Below, piece after piece: positions 49,001-60,570 of a stretch of 64,000 bases of DNA. Positions within the stretch are counted from its first letter, which is position 1. Each line of letters opens with the position of its first letter. A model generated the notes under the pieces. The model searched no databases. It was not told the DNA's origin and saw nothing but the letters and a program-made list of their open reading frames with translations. The stretch spans positions 3,162,001-3,226,000 of the forward strand of contig NC_057769.1 of the NCBI RefSeq assembly GCF_010389155.1. Reading direction: 5' to 3'. The position numbers were made by a program, and so were the translations under genes. The stretch comes from Erigeron canadensis. Its lineage: Eukaryota > Streptophyta > Magnoliopsida > Asterales > Asteraceae.

Positions 49001-52000
49001 AGAGAGAGAATACATCCAACTTAAGATGCTGAAAGAGTTCTATTACCACAAATGGGAAGAGCCAAGAAACTCCTGATCCACTTTGCCGAGCAGCAATTGT
49101 TGTTGGGCCTCCCAATGAGGGAATCCAGAAAAAACCCTCAGTAAACAGTCCCTTAAGAATAAGTAATTACATGAATCAGCAATTACTTTCAGGTTCTTAA
49201 ACAGATTAGTCCCTCCGTCCCAAAAAAAACACACAACTTTATTGACTTGTCTCAGTTTTGAGAAAAATGTGTTATTATATTAGTTAATGGCATAAAAATG
49301 GAGGAATCTTTTGGACCAAAATCAAGTATATAACTATATTCTAAGACTATTACTAAGCAGAAAGGTAATTTTGGATTATAATCTTGAGAGAGAAGATGCA
49401 AGCCCCAAAAATAAAACTTGTTTCATTTATCATGGGACAGAGGAAGTATAACACAAATAGTGCACTGAAACGATGCTAACGCAAAGAAATTGACAGTTTA
49501 ACGGTCAATACCTCATTTGCAACATTTGAAAGGGCTTGATACAAGCCTATCCATACTGGTATTGTGGCCAAAGTGGGTAAACATCCTGCCATTACAAGAA
49601 AGGATTAGATCTGTGTCAATATCATAATGATCACGATGGAACTGATGAACGCCAAGTAAATTATGGGAGTCTACATGTACACAAAGTTTTCTTTACTGCT
49701 GTAAGATGAAGATTACAACAGTTCCTATAGAAACATTTCACGAAACTGAAAAATTTGCTATTTTGGGAAATTTCTAAATTGAAGTTACCCATTTGCTCAG
49801 TACTATCAATTGGGTACATAGCCCACCTTCAAGGTGGCCTAGTGGTTAACATCCTGAACCTTTTTATAAGAGGTATTAGGTTCAAATCTCACTAGGTACA
49901 ATCTTGGAGGTGGCAATGGAAAGGTTTGGAAACGGTCAAAAAAGACTAGCCTTCCCAGGGTTACCTGAATAGGGAAAAAAGATACGAACCTGCCAATGGA
50001 TTGACCCCTGCCTGTTTATATAAACGCGATGTCTCAAGTTGTATTCTTTCCTGAAACGATAATCAAATTTGTAATACACAAATAGATGAATGGAAGGTTA
50101 AAAAATAACATGCCATGATAAAATGTCATCCCGGAAGCGATCGAGGGTGAGTCCTAATCCTACTCACCCCATATGACCGAAATCCAGACAGTAGATAGCG
50201 TCAATCAATTCACAAACCTAATTAGATTATGTGCTCATTCAATATGAGTAGGTAAGTTGCCTTATGCCAGGACTCGTCCTTAGGAGGACTAGTCCTAATC
50301 AACACCACATCAGCAAAAAACCATCCAAGGACTAATCCCCCTAAATCCAACCTTATACCAAGGACTAGTCTTGGACCCACCTTTTATTTAAATATACGCT
50401 CACAAAAAATTTAAAAAAAAAAAATGCTTAAATCATTCGTCCATGGGGGGACCAGTGGGGAAGGACGAGTCCAAGGACTAGTCTTGGACGAGAACGTAAG
50501 GCAGCTTCTTAGTCATCGCTTGGTCATTATCTTAAACAATTTGCTCACTTGTATGCAAGAAATGTTTTCATGATTAATAATTGATTTTGAAGGAGAATCA
50601 CCGTACTTGCATCGTGACTAGTAGTTCTCATGTTAACAGCCAAGCTTAATTTTCTTTGTCATCTTTGCAAGTAAACCTATAACATCTTAGCATACTGCGT
50701 ACTAATTTTAATTTTGTTAGACTAAACATGCAAGTAGTTTTTTTTCATGTTTGCTCATAAATTATTAGATAGGGATCAAGAATATAGACAGCTGTTTGCC
50801 TGTTTCTAAATACTTATAGCGGATTTCTAGACTTATGACAATATTGTTATATTGAAAGTTTTGAGTTTCTTCTTAGAGGTGCAATGACATTTTGCTGCCT
50901 CTTTGCTGGATATACTAACTTCAGATGAATCAGGACCGTATCAAGTCTCTGACTTAAAGGGATGACTGAACAAGAGTTCTATTACATGATATATTCACTT
51001 TGGCACACAACAATATATTGTCTTAAGTTAAAAATACAAGACTGTAGTTATAAAGTCACACCTGATTTCCGGCATATCTTTGTTGAATTGCTTTAAGCTT
51101 CGGTTGCAGGTTTTGCATCGCCAAAGTAGACTCAACCTTTTTAAAATAAGTGAATACATTAACAATGGGAGCGGAAGACCATATATATCAACATACATAT
51201 ATGATAGATGAAAAGGAATGATGCAGATTGGAACTCTATCGGAGCTGTAATAACTTGTTTATATTCAAATATATCATACAGCAGTCAGAGTTGAGAGTAT
51301 ATGTATTAATGGCATATTTGGATCATCCATATGACATATATCTTAACACGATAAAGCATATTAGAGAGGAGCTTTACCTGTTGCTTTGTCAACGGCAAGG
51401 TTGCAACTTTAACAAGAACAGTAAGCAATATAATTGCAAATCCGTATGCATATGGCACATGAACGGCCGTCAGTCCATCCTTAAGCACCTGGTTAAAATT
51501 TAAGATAGTGCAAGCAAAGTTAACACCAACATATAGCAACACTTATGAATGACCAAATTTTACAGCGCGGAAAATAGAACATCTGTAGTCAAATTGAACC
51601 AAATAATAAAACAGGTTTCTATTTTCAATCACAAGAGGTCACATGATCCTAGAATTATATATCTATTCGATTCGTTATCGTATATACAATCACATCAAAT
51701 TGTTACAGCACAAAGCAGAAGCAAGTCCTAAAGCTTCATCTTATTATAATCTAAAAATCTAATCACTTCCAATACACACATCCAAACACCTAATTATAAG
51801 CAAAATAATATATGTATAATCAATACACAACTGAACTAAACTACCTTGAGAACAACTTCCATAGCATCAGAGATAAATCCAAACCAACCGCCGGACTTCT
51901 GAACCGTCGTGGAAACCGCCGAGTCACCGGAATCAGCAGCAACAACCGCCGCATCAGCTAAAGTATACATAAGCCTCTCCGCACGGCTAGCAATTGCAGC

Positions 52001-52174
52001 GAAATCAACCGAAACCACGTCGTACGACGATATCGGAGGTAATCCGTTAAAACTGAACTTAACTCTAGTAGATATAACCTTATTACTATTAACTCTTGGT
52101 GAAAAACTTGATAGTGATGGAAACGGTGTCGTTCCGATGAACGATGACCGTGATGAAATCAGAGATTTCGCCAT
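46041..52174 (-). CDS. ALB3: ALBINO3 thylakoid membrane insertase (YidC/Oxa1/Alb3 family)
   Basis: Eleven exons on the minus strand: 52174-51845, 51488-51378, 51136-51062, 50050-49990, 49585-49512, 49151-49047, 48613-48506, 48416-48313, 47378-47229, 46876-46753, 46133-46041. All join GT-AG in phase to 444 residues. The first 50 or so are Ser-rich (MAKSLISSRSSFIGTTPFPS), as in a chloroplast transit peptide. The family core follows: hydrophobic YAYGFAIILLTVLVKVATLP, LTKQQVESTLAMQNLQPKLK, QAGVNPLAGCLPTLATIPVW, GLYQALSNVANEGLF, then VFKFLPLMIGYFSLSVPSGL and TNNVLSTAQQVWLRKLGG. The stromal tail has an acidic patch (DSEEETDEETK) and a basic end KRSKRKRSV, the motif known in ALB3 to bind cpSRP43. 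It inserts light-harvesting proteins into thylakoids with cpSRP. Introns host a SINE, a Stowaway and a palindromic element. No damage seen. Confidence 0.96.
46335..46645. mobile_element. Probable hAT-type MITE in ALB3 intron 10
   Basis: It starts CAGAGGTGAAAATTTGACCC and ends CCATTTTGCCACTTCTAATT, whose reverse complement begins TAGAAGTGGCAAAATGG. The ends resemble the hAT MITE in the ADF intron. I could not see a matching 8-bp duplication, so the borders are approximate. Confidence 0.4.
49209..49446. mobile_element. Stowaway-type (Tc1-mariner) MITE in ALB3 intron 5
   Basis: A 238-bp element bounded by TA on both sides (49207-49208 and 49447-49448). The left end GTCCCTCCGTCCCAAAA and the right end CATGGGACAGAGGAAG are inverted repeats of the familiar CTCCCTCCGTCCC Stowaway terminus. 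Confidence 0.75.
49826..49985 (+). mobile_element. tRNA-derived SINE, family 2 copy 2 (in ALB3 intron 4)
   Basis: It begins CCACCTTCAAGGTGGCCTAG with an A box (TGGCCTAGTGGTTAAC) and has a B box GGTTCAAATCTC, then GGTTTGGAAACGGTCAAAAA. It is homologous to 44700-44905. It lies antisense to ALB3, with its 3' end within about 10 bp of the exon 4 splice donor at 49989. No clear target duplication was seen. Confidence 0.65.
50240..50515. mobile_element. Palindromic foldback element in ALB3 intron 3
   Basis: The left end GTTGCCTTATGCCAGGACTC faces a right end whose reverse complement is GCTGCCTTACGTTCTCGTCC. Palindromic GGACTAGTCC-type words recur near 50287, 50362 and 50474. It is probably a MITE. 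The superfamily is unclear because no target duplication is convincing. Confidence 0.45.
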
Positions 52175-53731
52175 TTTTTTGAAATTATTTATATATATAT
52201 TTTTTTATGGATTTAAAGTAGTTATATGTATAGGTGTGTATGTATAGGTGTGTGTTTTGCTCACCTTCTTCTTCTCATGTGAGTGTGTAGTGAGAGAAGA
52301 GAAGAGATGAGGGTGAGGAAATGCGTCTTGTGTTATCCGGTTTTTTTTGTGTGATGATGATGAGAAGAAAAAAGAAAAAAGAAAAATTATAATTATATTT
52401 TGTTGTGTCTCTGAAGAGGGATGTTCCACGAACAGCCAATTCATTTCTGCCACGTTAGAGTTTATAAAAACTGATTTAGATATTTTGCACATGTTACGTG
52501 TAGCTAAGTTTCAAAATTAAACCAATTAAATAAACAAGTGGTGAGATTTAGCATGTGTTGGTTAAAGTTTGTGTAATAGCAACCGGTAAATTGAAAATTA
52601 TCTATGATATATTATAAAAAAATGATACCGAGTATTTTATTTTTTGAAAGTGTTAAAAAAATATTTAATATTTTAACTTTATCACCTCTTAAAATATTTT
52701 TACTTACATTATCTCTTTAATATTAGTCATTAAATTACACTATTAATTCTTTATCTTTTAAAGTATCTACATTTACATTAATTATTTACGTCACTCGATG
52801 TCTCATCTGTCACCACATCGTTGTCGCCACAACTATCGCCTTGTGCGGGTAACGTGCAGTAAATTCTTATAAAAATTAATTTAAAAATCACTCTAAAAGC
52901 ACAAAATTATGATGTGTAGATTCCACTTATCTTGTTATTATAAAGATTTTTAGATTAGTTAAGTAGAAGGATATATCATTTTCATATTTAGTAGTTTGAA
53001 CTTGTATCTTGAACTTTTAATAATATGATACGTTTGGGGTTACATATATAGCTGAAGTCGAGGTTTAATTACTAAGTATGTAAAAACCAAACATATTGAA
53101 TTTTACAGGTGAAATTGAGATTAGTTATGATTGTGTCTAGTAAAATTCTTTTTAAAAAGCTCAAATTTTCTAAAGCTACTTTAAATACCTTATGATTTAT
53201 GAGGTTATGAAAACAAAAAAAAATAAAAAGTTTTATAGCGAAGATAAAATTCCATGTGACAGCTAGCTAACTTATAAAGATGTTTTTGTTGGATTGGATT
53301 TTGATTTTCTTACGTTGATTTATTTGGTTTGGTTTCAACCAGCATATTTTAATCTAAATTATAACACAAGAAGAAAAATTCAATAAATTTTGAGAGTGTA
53401 AGAAAGTTTTACTTTTTAAAAAATGCTAAGTTTGTTATACGAGTAAAACGAAACATAACATAATGAATACTATTTACTTCTTGAGTTCTTGATAACTCGA
53501 CTTATTTATCTCTATATATAAGCCCATATATTAAGTCATTAACCAACCAAACAGAAAGAAATTACAAGACTAATATTACAAAAAGAAGCAAAAAAAAGAA
53601 GGAAAAGAAAATGAAAGTTACGAAATACCAAAAGCCAAACAGATCATCAAACCTGCAGTAGGCTGCAAAAGGCTGCAACCCATGTATTTGAAGGAAACGG
53701 GCTTTCCAATGGGCCCAAATATAAGGGGGGT
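52175..53731. other. ALB3 upstream region and intergenic DNA
   Basis: 52180-52400 should hold the ALB3 leader and promoter (TA run, repeated GTGTATAG words, AGAGAAG-rich part). The remainder is AT-rich without a gene. 52800-52870 has CATCTGTCACCACATCG...CGCCTTGTGCGGG, resembling a Helitron-type 3' hairpin but without a matching start. Confidence 0.45.
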
Positions 53732-53734
53732 GGG

Positions 53735-55676
53735 AGTCGACTTGGGGTGAGGCGCGGTGAACCCCGGCCCCGCGTGGGAACACCGCCGCCGGTGGGTCAG
53801 GGTGGGGAAAAGAAGGCCGAAAACGGGGAAGCTTCACCGAGGAGAGAGAAAGGGAAGTGGGGCCCGCGCGCAGGAAAGGAGCCAATGGTGGCTGGACACG
53901 TGGCGAGGGGAGCGGGAGGAAGCTAGCCGTTGCCTTTTTTTTTTTCTTTCTTTTACCTCTTTCTCTATATATATACACTATTTTCTTCCCAAAACAACAC
54001 ACAACTACTTTCATTTTCACTACATTTTTATAAAATTCAAACACCCCAACCTTTTCATTACTAATTTCTTACATCCAACACCAAAAAATATGGCTTCCGG
54101 TATTTTGGATAATTCGAGCGACTCTCCCGACGAGTCAAACGATGCTCTATGGAATTCTTTGTTAACGCGTTACACTTTCTTGAAGATACGACAACTTCTA
54201 GTGCTCCTCAAACTCGACGGTATACGGACCGGCGTCGGGAAATTGGTCTTGATACTCTTTTGAACGATTGGTTCGTTCAACAACCAAAATACGAAGACGA
54301 TTACTTTCGAAAGAAGTTTCGAATGGACAAGACCATGTTTTTAGATATCGTGCGCGACATTGAAGCAAACTTCTCGTATTTCCAAGAACGTTACGATGCA
54401 AGAGGAAGAAAAAGTTTTATGGCGATACAGAAATGCACATCCGCCGTTAGGCAACTCGCGACGGGTAACGCACCAGACGAGTATGACGAATACTTGTGCA
54501 TGGCAGCCAGAACAGCACGAGAGACCCTTGATTATTTTTGTGACGCCATCATTCGGTTGTATAGCCGAGAGTACCTACGCAGGCCGACGTCACACGACGT
54601 TGCACGCATCTTCGAGGCCCACGAGCTTCGACATCATATGCCTGGGATGCTTGGTAGCATCGATTGCACACATGTTGAGTGGTCGGCATGTCCTAGACGT
54701 TTGAGAGGGCAATACACGAGGGGTGACCACAACGGTCCAACTATTATGCTTGAAATCACCGCGTCACAAGATTTGTGGATTTGGCATGCTTTTTTCGGTG
54801 TCCCGGGGTCGAACAACGACATCAACGTGTTGAACCAATCCGATTTGTATGTCACAGTGCGTAACGGAACGGCTCCGGATTCTTCATTCCACGTGAATGG
54901 CCGACATTATAAACGTGGCTACTATCTTAGTGATGGAAGCCACAACAAGTGGTCAACACTTGTTAAAGCATACCCGTATCCAACCGACCCTAAGGAAAAA
55001 AGATTCAAGAAATTGCAAGAGGCGGTCAGAAAAGATGTCGAGCGAGCTTTTGGTGTCCTCAAAGGTAAATGGAAAATTCTTCAACGACCTCTTTGACCTC
55101 TAACGAAAGACAAAATTGGAAAGTATGTTCATACATGTATTATCTTACACAACATGATCATTAAGAGGGACGGGAGGGCAATCTCATCGGTCCATATAAT
55201 GGACCCGCCAATGCAACCGGTGTTCGATGAAAGTGTGTATGCGGAGTTGATTGACGAAGAAGTTCACCATCGCCTTCGATATGATCTTACGAAGCACGTA
55301 TGGGCTCAAGATTTGGCGTATCTCGATGATTAGTTTTTTTTTAGTATTATGTAATGTTTTTTTTTTTTAAGTATTATTTAATGTTTATTGTTTTAAGTAT
55401 TATGTAATGTTATTTTTTTAAGTATTATGTAATGTTTCTTGTTTTAATATAATAAAAGGGTATGTTTTTTAATTTTAATATAATTTGTGATTTTGTTAAG
55501 TAAAAATAAATGGAAATAAAAAAAATGATGTGAAAATTGGGGTTGGGGTGAGTGGCGCCACCATTTTGGGATGATTTGGGGTGAATTGGGGAAGTTTGAG
55601 GTGGAGAGTTTTTATTGGAAGATGGTGATGTGGATATTTGGGGAACTTTGGGGTCGGGGAAACCACTCCCACCCCC
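53735..55676 (+). mobile_element. PIF/Harbinger DNA transposon
   Basis: About 1.94 kb. The left end GGGGGGTGGGAGT and the right end ACTCCCACCCCC are inverted repeats (with an extra G on the left) flanked by TAA (53732-53734 and 55677-55679), the trinucleotide target duplication of PIF/Harbinger. It encodes one transposase. The second, Myb-like protein that autonomous members carry is not present. A TATATATATAC word (53965-53975) lies about 120 bp ahead of the transposase start and may be its promoter. Confidence 0.85.
54090..55333 (+). pseudogene. Harbinger transposase (DDE nuclease), nearly intact
   Basis: The main frame runs from 54149 to a TGA at 55094-55096 (315 codons). After that TGA the same frame continues for 78 more codons to a TAG at 55333, reading PLTKDKIGKYVHTCIILHNM and ending QDLAYLDD. 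A likely original start, ATG 54090 ([20 protein letters not shown]), is in another frame, so one frameshift lies near 54145. Catalytic motifs of the plant Harbinger nuclease are visible: [10 protein letters not shown] (first Asp), GSNNDINVL (second Asp) and [13 protein letters not shown] (Glu). Just two lesions, a single nonsense codon and the frameshift, suggest recent death. Plant ALP1-type genes are domesticated relatives, but the lesions and the intact terminal repeats argue for an ordinary transposon. Confidence 0.85.
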
Positions 55677-55702
55677 TAAACGTTTAAAAACAATTTTTAT
55701 AA

Positions 55703-56318
55703 GAGAAAAATCGTAACAATAGTCAATTTTCGTTACGATCGACCAAAATAGCTAAGGTTTTTCGGATTATCACAAATTAGCCAACAAAATTGCAACAAAA
55801 AATGCGAAAGCGCAAAAAACAAATGTCAAAATTGCAACAAAAAATGGTAATCGCAACAAAAAAACGCGAGATCGCAACTCGCAGTTCACAACAGTTTGAC
55901 TTTGACTTTTTATTTATTTTTTAAAGATACTAGTTTATGATATTAGACATTAGAAACTTAAATAAGCCTTAAATTTTCATTAATTTTAAAAACACTATAC
56001 AGCTAAATTAATGAAAATTTTTAAAATTAATAAAAGTTTAGGGTTTATTTGAAATTTTGTATTCATGTCTAATATAATAAGCTTTAAAAAAAATAAATCA
56101 AAGTCAAACTGTTATGAACTGCGAGTTGCGATTTAACGTTTTTTGTTATGATTTTCATTTTTTGTTGCGATTTAGGCATTTTTTGTTGCGATTTCGCGTT
56201 TTTTGTTACGATTTTGCGTTTTTTGTTGCGATTTTCATTTTTTGTTGGCTATTTTGTGATAATCCAAAAAACCTTAGTTATTTTGATACGATAGCAAGGA
56301 AAATTAGCTATTTTTCTC
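55703..56318. mobile_element. Mutator-like element with long inverted repeats
   Basis: 616 bp flanked by the perfect 9-bp duplication TTTTTATAA (55694-55702 and 56319-56327). The ends are GAGAAAAAT...ATTTTTCTC. The arms are about 200 bp and complementary, containing repeated TTTTTTGTTGCGATTT words (right) and AAATCGCAACAAAAAA-like words (left), then GACTTTGACTTT/TCAAAGTC near the centre. No coding region. It sits 26 bp from the Harbinger element. Confidence 0.8.
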
Positions 56319-56641
56319 TTTTTATAAACAACCCATGACGTTGTTAACCATCAACATTTGTAAGTTGAAAAGAATAAAAAATTGAAAAACAGTTCAGAAT
56401 CTTATAAGAAGCATTTTACGTAAGAAAAGATAATTTAAATTACCCAGTTATAACATAGTTAAAATATGTAAAAACAGCCAGCCAAGTTGATCAACAACAT
56501 TTGCATGTACACTTAACTAGAAAATTTTTCTTAAAAAATTAAAACAACAAAAGTTAATCATAAACAATAGTATATTAGTGATAAATACTGAATTATGCGT
56601 AACAATTGACCCTCAATTCGTACAATCATTACACTTAATTA

Positions 56642-59293
56642 CTAGCTAGAGAAAAAATTAAAATAGAGTTGGTCTCGAGAATGACCGATAGAGCTCGATG
56701 AAGTCAAAGAGCAAGGACTAACATCGATATCAATTGAAGTCACCTCTTTTTGTTCCAAAATACCGGTTGGATGGAGTGGAAAAAGATCCAAAGTTTCTTG
56801 ATGAGTAGTGTAATTTCTCTCGTTGACCACCTTTGACTTAACCGGATTATTATTACCTCCGATAAAGGCTCCAGCACCGCCAGACTGCTTAGGTTTGGAA
56901 TTCCGGTGTGATCTTGATCTCTTGATGGTGGTGGTATTTGGTAGTAGCACCTTTGGGTAGTGTGTGTAGAACCCTAAGTCATTTTGTGGCATGTAGCAAT
57001 ATGGACCATATAAAACTGAAAAAAACATTGCCAAGATATATAAATTAAGATTAAAAAAAAGAAGAAGAATGAATTACAATAATATAGATGTAATACACCT
57101 TTGATAGTTAAAATCGTATTTCATTATGTCATAAAACTTAATGACAATGTACACCAAGATTACACATTATCATATTTTCAGTCACGCAACAGAAAGGTAC
57201 GTACTATACATTTGTTACCAAAATTTTCTTTTTTGCAGAATAGGTGTAGTGTAGATAGTACACCCAAATCAATAATTGTGAAATTTTATAGAATTGACTG
57301 TCAATGTGATTGAAAGAAGATACATGGTACAAAAAATATATTGGGAAATTAAGATAAACAAAATAATGCAGGAAAAAATGTGTAAAATTTGTTGGCATCT
57401 ATCCAGGGTGGAAATAACTTGACAAAGATTGTCAAAGTTTATGAGTAAAAGCCCATAAACAAACAAAAATCAGAAACCTTTGGATTACATTTATAGTACA
57501 AAATAACAGATGGATAGAGACAGTCAGACAGACACTCAAATAATTTATAAGTACTACTCTTTGTTTAATTAGCCTTCATGCATGAATTCTGGCAACAAGG
57601 CTACTGTTCCTTTTGACTTCCAATCCTTTAAAAAAAGAAAAACAGTTCAGATGCCAGGTTTTCATTTGGATTGTAAGTGAACATCCTAGTTGTTCAAAAA
57701 AAAAAAGTTGTTTTTAAAAATAAAAAAATGAAACAAAATAACTCACTTTCATAGAAAGAATTACAGTTCAGCAACTAGAAATATTATCCTAGTATTACTT
57801 AATTAAACTTATTATTTTGATTTTGTTGGTAAAATATTAATTTATGGTAGTTCTATGTTGATTACTGTATTACAGAGCACCTAAAGCAGTACTATAAACA
57901 TAAAGTTCATAGGGATAACATTGGTGTCGCGAAATATTTCTACATATGTTTTGTCATACACAACAACGGCCGGTATGCTTTGCATATTATACAACAATAT
58001 ATATGATTAGCATGCTACTCGTATTTGTTGTGTATGAAGAAAAATTGTTGTGTAGATTACATAATTAATAAACGTGTACTCAATCAGCAACACCCAAATT
58101 TGGTGATTTCATACCCAAATTCTGTATTAAAAAGTATAAAGCATAGCTAGAGAATATACTTTAAAATATTTATGAAATGTATTTTAATTAACTTGGTTAA
58201 TTACATATATATAGACTATATATATAGTCATATACCATTCACATACGAACGTACATATCAGGTTAATTACTTCGTAAATTAAAAGTTCTAATGATTCTTA
58301 GCATTCAAATCGTTCTCAAATGAACATCTTTTTTATATATAAATACCCAAATATATCCGATCGATCCAGTATCAGCAAATTAAAATTCAATAAGCAGAAA
58401 ATAAGATTTAGATAATTTAATAAGTAAACGTTATATATATGCTTTTAGTATTACCTAGAAAGATATTATATAACAACTAATCAGATTAAATTCAAGATTT
58501 GGAAATTAACTGTACGTACTTTGATGGTAGACCATGCATGTACTATACTATGACAAATTTGCAGCTAGCATAGACCTTGAAAAGGTAAACAGTAATAAAA
58601 AATCACCAATTCATCATACCATCGTATCATATAGTTAGTTAAATTCCAAAACCAATAATGTACAGTAAAAATCGAAACAAACGTGCATATCCGGAAGGGC
58701 TGAAGTATATAAAATTAATATATACAGTATGAGAAATAATGCTTTGTTTGTCTATATGAATCATGCTTCAAAACTTTTATTAAGTAAAATGCATACAAAT
58801 TAATTTATATAGCAGCATTTCTCTTTTCACATATAGATCGAATGCCCTTAATTGGCAACAAGTCATGAATAAAGCGCAGGAAAATATTGTACATATATTA
58901 ACATATATACAAAAAAATATACTAACCATTTGGATGATGATGATGATGAGGTATGGGAAAGATAGTTGTTGGGGGTTGTCGTTGATGCAAATATTGATGA
59001 AAGTAATTAGTCGACAAATGATGGTCTTGTTTTTGCTTTTGTCTTTGCCTTGCCTTATGATTTTGAAACCAATAAAACACATTTTTGCCTTCAATGTGTC
59101 CAAAAGTTTGTAACCTTGTTGTAATTTCTTGAATCTGTTCAGCACTTGGTGTTCTTACTCCTTGTTTATACAAATTTTCCAACATGTTTATTTGCTCTTT
59201 TGTTGGGTTCCACCGGAACGGTACTCCTGCTCCGCCGACGCTTTCTTTTCCGGCCACCGTGGTTGCTGTTACATTGCCATTATTGGCTTCCAT
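56642..59293 (-). CDS. WOX2: WUSCHEL-related homeobox protein WOX2
   Basis: Two exons on the minus strand, 59293-58927 and 57015-56642, joined in phase (G|TT) to 246 residues. I start at MEANNGN; an upstream in-frame ATG would add only six residues from the CA repeat. The WUS-type homeodomain is at about residues 26-90 ([20 protein letters not shown] ... [20 protein letters not shown]), then QKQKQ and a His/Pro-rich stretch. Exon 2 carries the WUS-box [11 protein letters not shown] (about 197-207), a known TOPLESS-recruiting repression motif, and ends YFNFFSS, like the FIDFF end I remember in WOX2. The GHIEGKN and [10 protein letters not shown] signatures separate it from WUS, WOX1, WOX4 and WOX5. 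WOX2 acts in the apical lineage of the early embryo. The intron is 1.9 kb with a short hairpin near 57953-58038. Confidence 0.93.
57953..58038. repeat. Short inverted repeat in the WOX2 intron
   Basis: CATACACAACAA (about 57955-57966) and TTGTTGTGTATG (about 58027-58038) are perfect 12-bp complements around a ~60-bp loop. A third TTGTTGTGTA follows at about 58047. It could be a small foldback repeat; function unknown. Confidence 0.5.
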
Positions 59294-60204
59294 GATCACA
59301 CACACACACAAAAAAAAAAGTTTGAGACTGTTTGGTTTCTTTAGCTTTTGATTTTAATTTGCATGGGCTTTACGAAAAAATATCACTCTTAGCTTTTATA
59401 AAGGACGAATGAGAATTATGTTTATCATTTATTATATATGCTCCTTGAACGTATACGTTGTAGCATATCACCCCATTGTGTTTTTAGGTATAGATGGAGT
59501 ATATGTATGATTAATGTGGTTTTCAAAAAATCCTACCCGTGAATTGAAATTTTTTTTTTTTGAAATTTGTGGATCTGTTTTTAAGAAATCCAAGAGATCC
59601 TACTCGTGAATTGTAAATTTTATTGTCTTTTGCATTAATACGTCATTGAAAATGACATGAGGATAACTAAATATGAAGTTATTAATTAATGCGTAATATT
59701 ATCACATTTTTTGAAGTTAACTTTAAATAAAAAAAACATATGCGAAACATATAAATAAGAAAAGTGAATTATTGAAGAAGCTAGCATGTCCCATGATGCA
59801 TTTATAAAAACACATTTTTTGGAAATTAAAATGTATCATTGATTTTCTACTTAATTATTTTATACATACATCTACGTAAATTTGATTTGCCATTCGTAAA
59901 AATAAAAAAAGAGGTAAATTTGATTACAATCTATTCGTATGAAGATGTAAGATTTCAAAAAGGTTTTCCACCAAGATACATTTATTGCACACTATATATA
60001 TACTATTGTTAAGCTTAAAGTGTTTGAGGGGTATAAAATGTCCGATAATAAATTCAGGGGGATTGTTGTAGACTTGTAGTTTACTCACTCTTGTGGATTT
60101 CAAGACAACATTACGTTGAAATGTTATATGGTAATTGCCATAAGCCTTTAGGTTCATTTAGTTTAATCTTTAACTGATATACCCCAAGGTTTTTGATATC
60201 TATA
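59294..60204. other. WOX2 upstream region
   Basis: A CA/TG microsatellite lies just upstream of the start codon (59297-59310), followed by AT-rich DNA. The phrase AAATCC(A/T)ACC(C/T)GTGAATTG is repeated near 59529-59546 and 59596-59613. No gene. I could not pick a TATA box with confidence. Confidence 0.4.
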
Positions 60205-60570
60205 TCTATACTATCTATATAAACAAACTACCCTCCCTAAAATTTAACACTCTACTTTTAAAATCTCCAATTTACCCTTTTAATCTATATTAACATAAAA
60301 CACTTTATTCCTGGAATTCCAAAAATACCCTTAAAAAAAACCTTACGCGTGTCTCTTCCCTTCCCTTAAGCTGCTCACATAGTATACCAAAAAAACACAC
60401 ATGCGTTACCGAATTGAATAATCAATCAACATAAAAAACGTTCACTCTAAAATAATAACGGTGGTAAGAAACACTTGAGTTAAATCATACATTCATGTAA
60501 TAACACGGTACAGCTACTTAACCAGCGTTTTTTTCCTATGTCCCGCTGCATCGTGCGGGTACAAGGCTAG
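60205..60570 (+). mobile_element. Helitron-like element
   Basis: It starts TCTATACTATCTATATAAAC (preceded by A) and ends with the hairpin CCCGC-TGCATCGT-GCGGG, 10 bases on, CTAG, then T. This meets the TC...hairpin...CTRR, A/T insertion rules for Helitrons. The start resembles that of the element at 17500. No Rep/helicase. Confidence 0.65.

Noticed and set aside
51909..52247. 112-codon plus-strand frame opposite ALB3 exon 1
   Set aside because: Antisense shadow of the transit-peptide exon. The ALB3 reading is supported by ten further in-phase exons.
52800..52870. Helitron-type 3' end (CGCCTTGTGCGGG)
   Set aside because: The hairpin is only three base pairs, and no TC-type 5' start or CTRR end was found at a sensible distance.
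53562..54044. 160-codon minus-strand frame near the Harbinger left end
   Set aside because: It arises from the GC-rich, pyrimidine-biased terminal region of the transposon and has no motif. The transposase is on the other strand.
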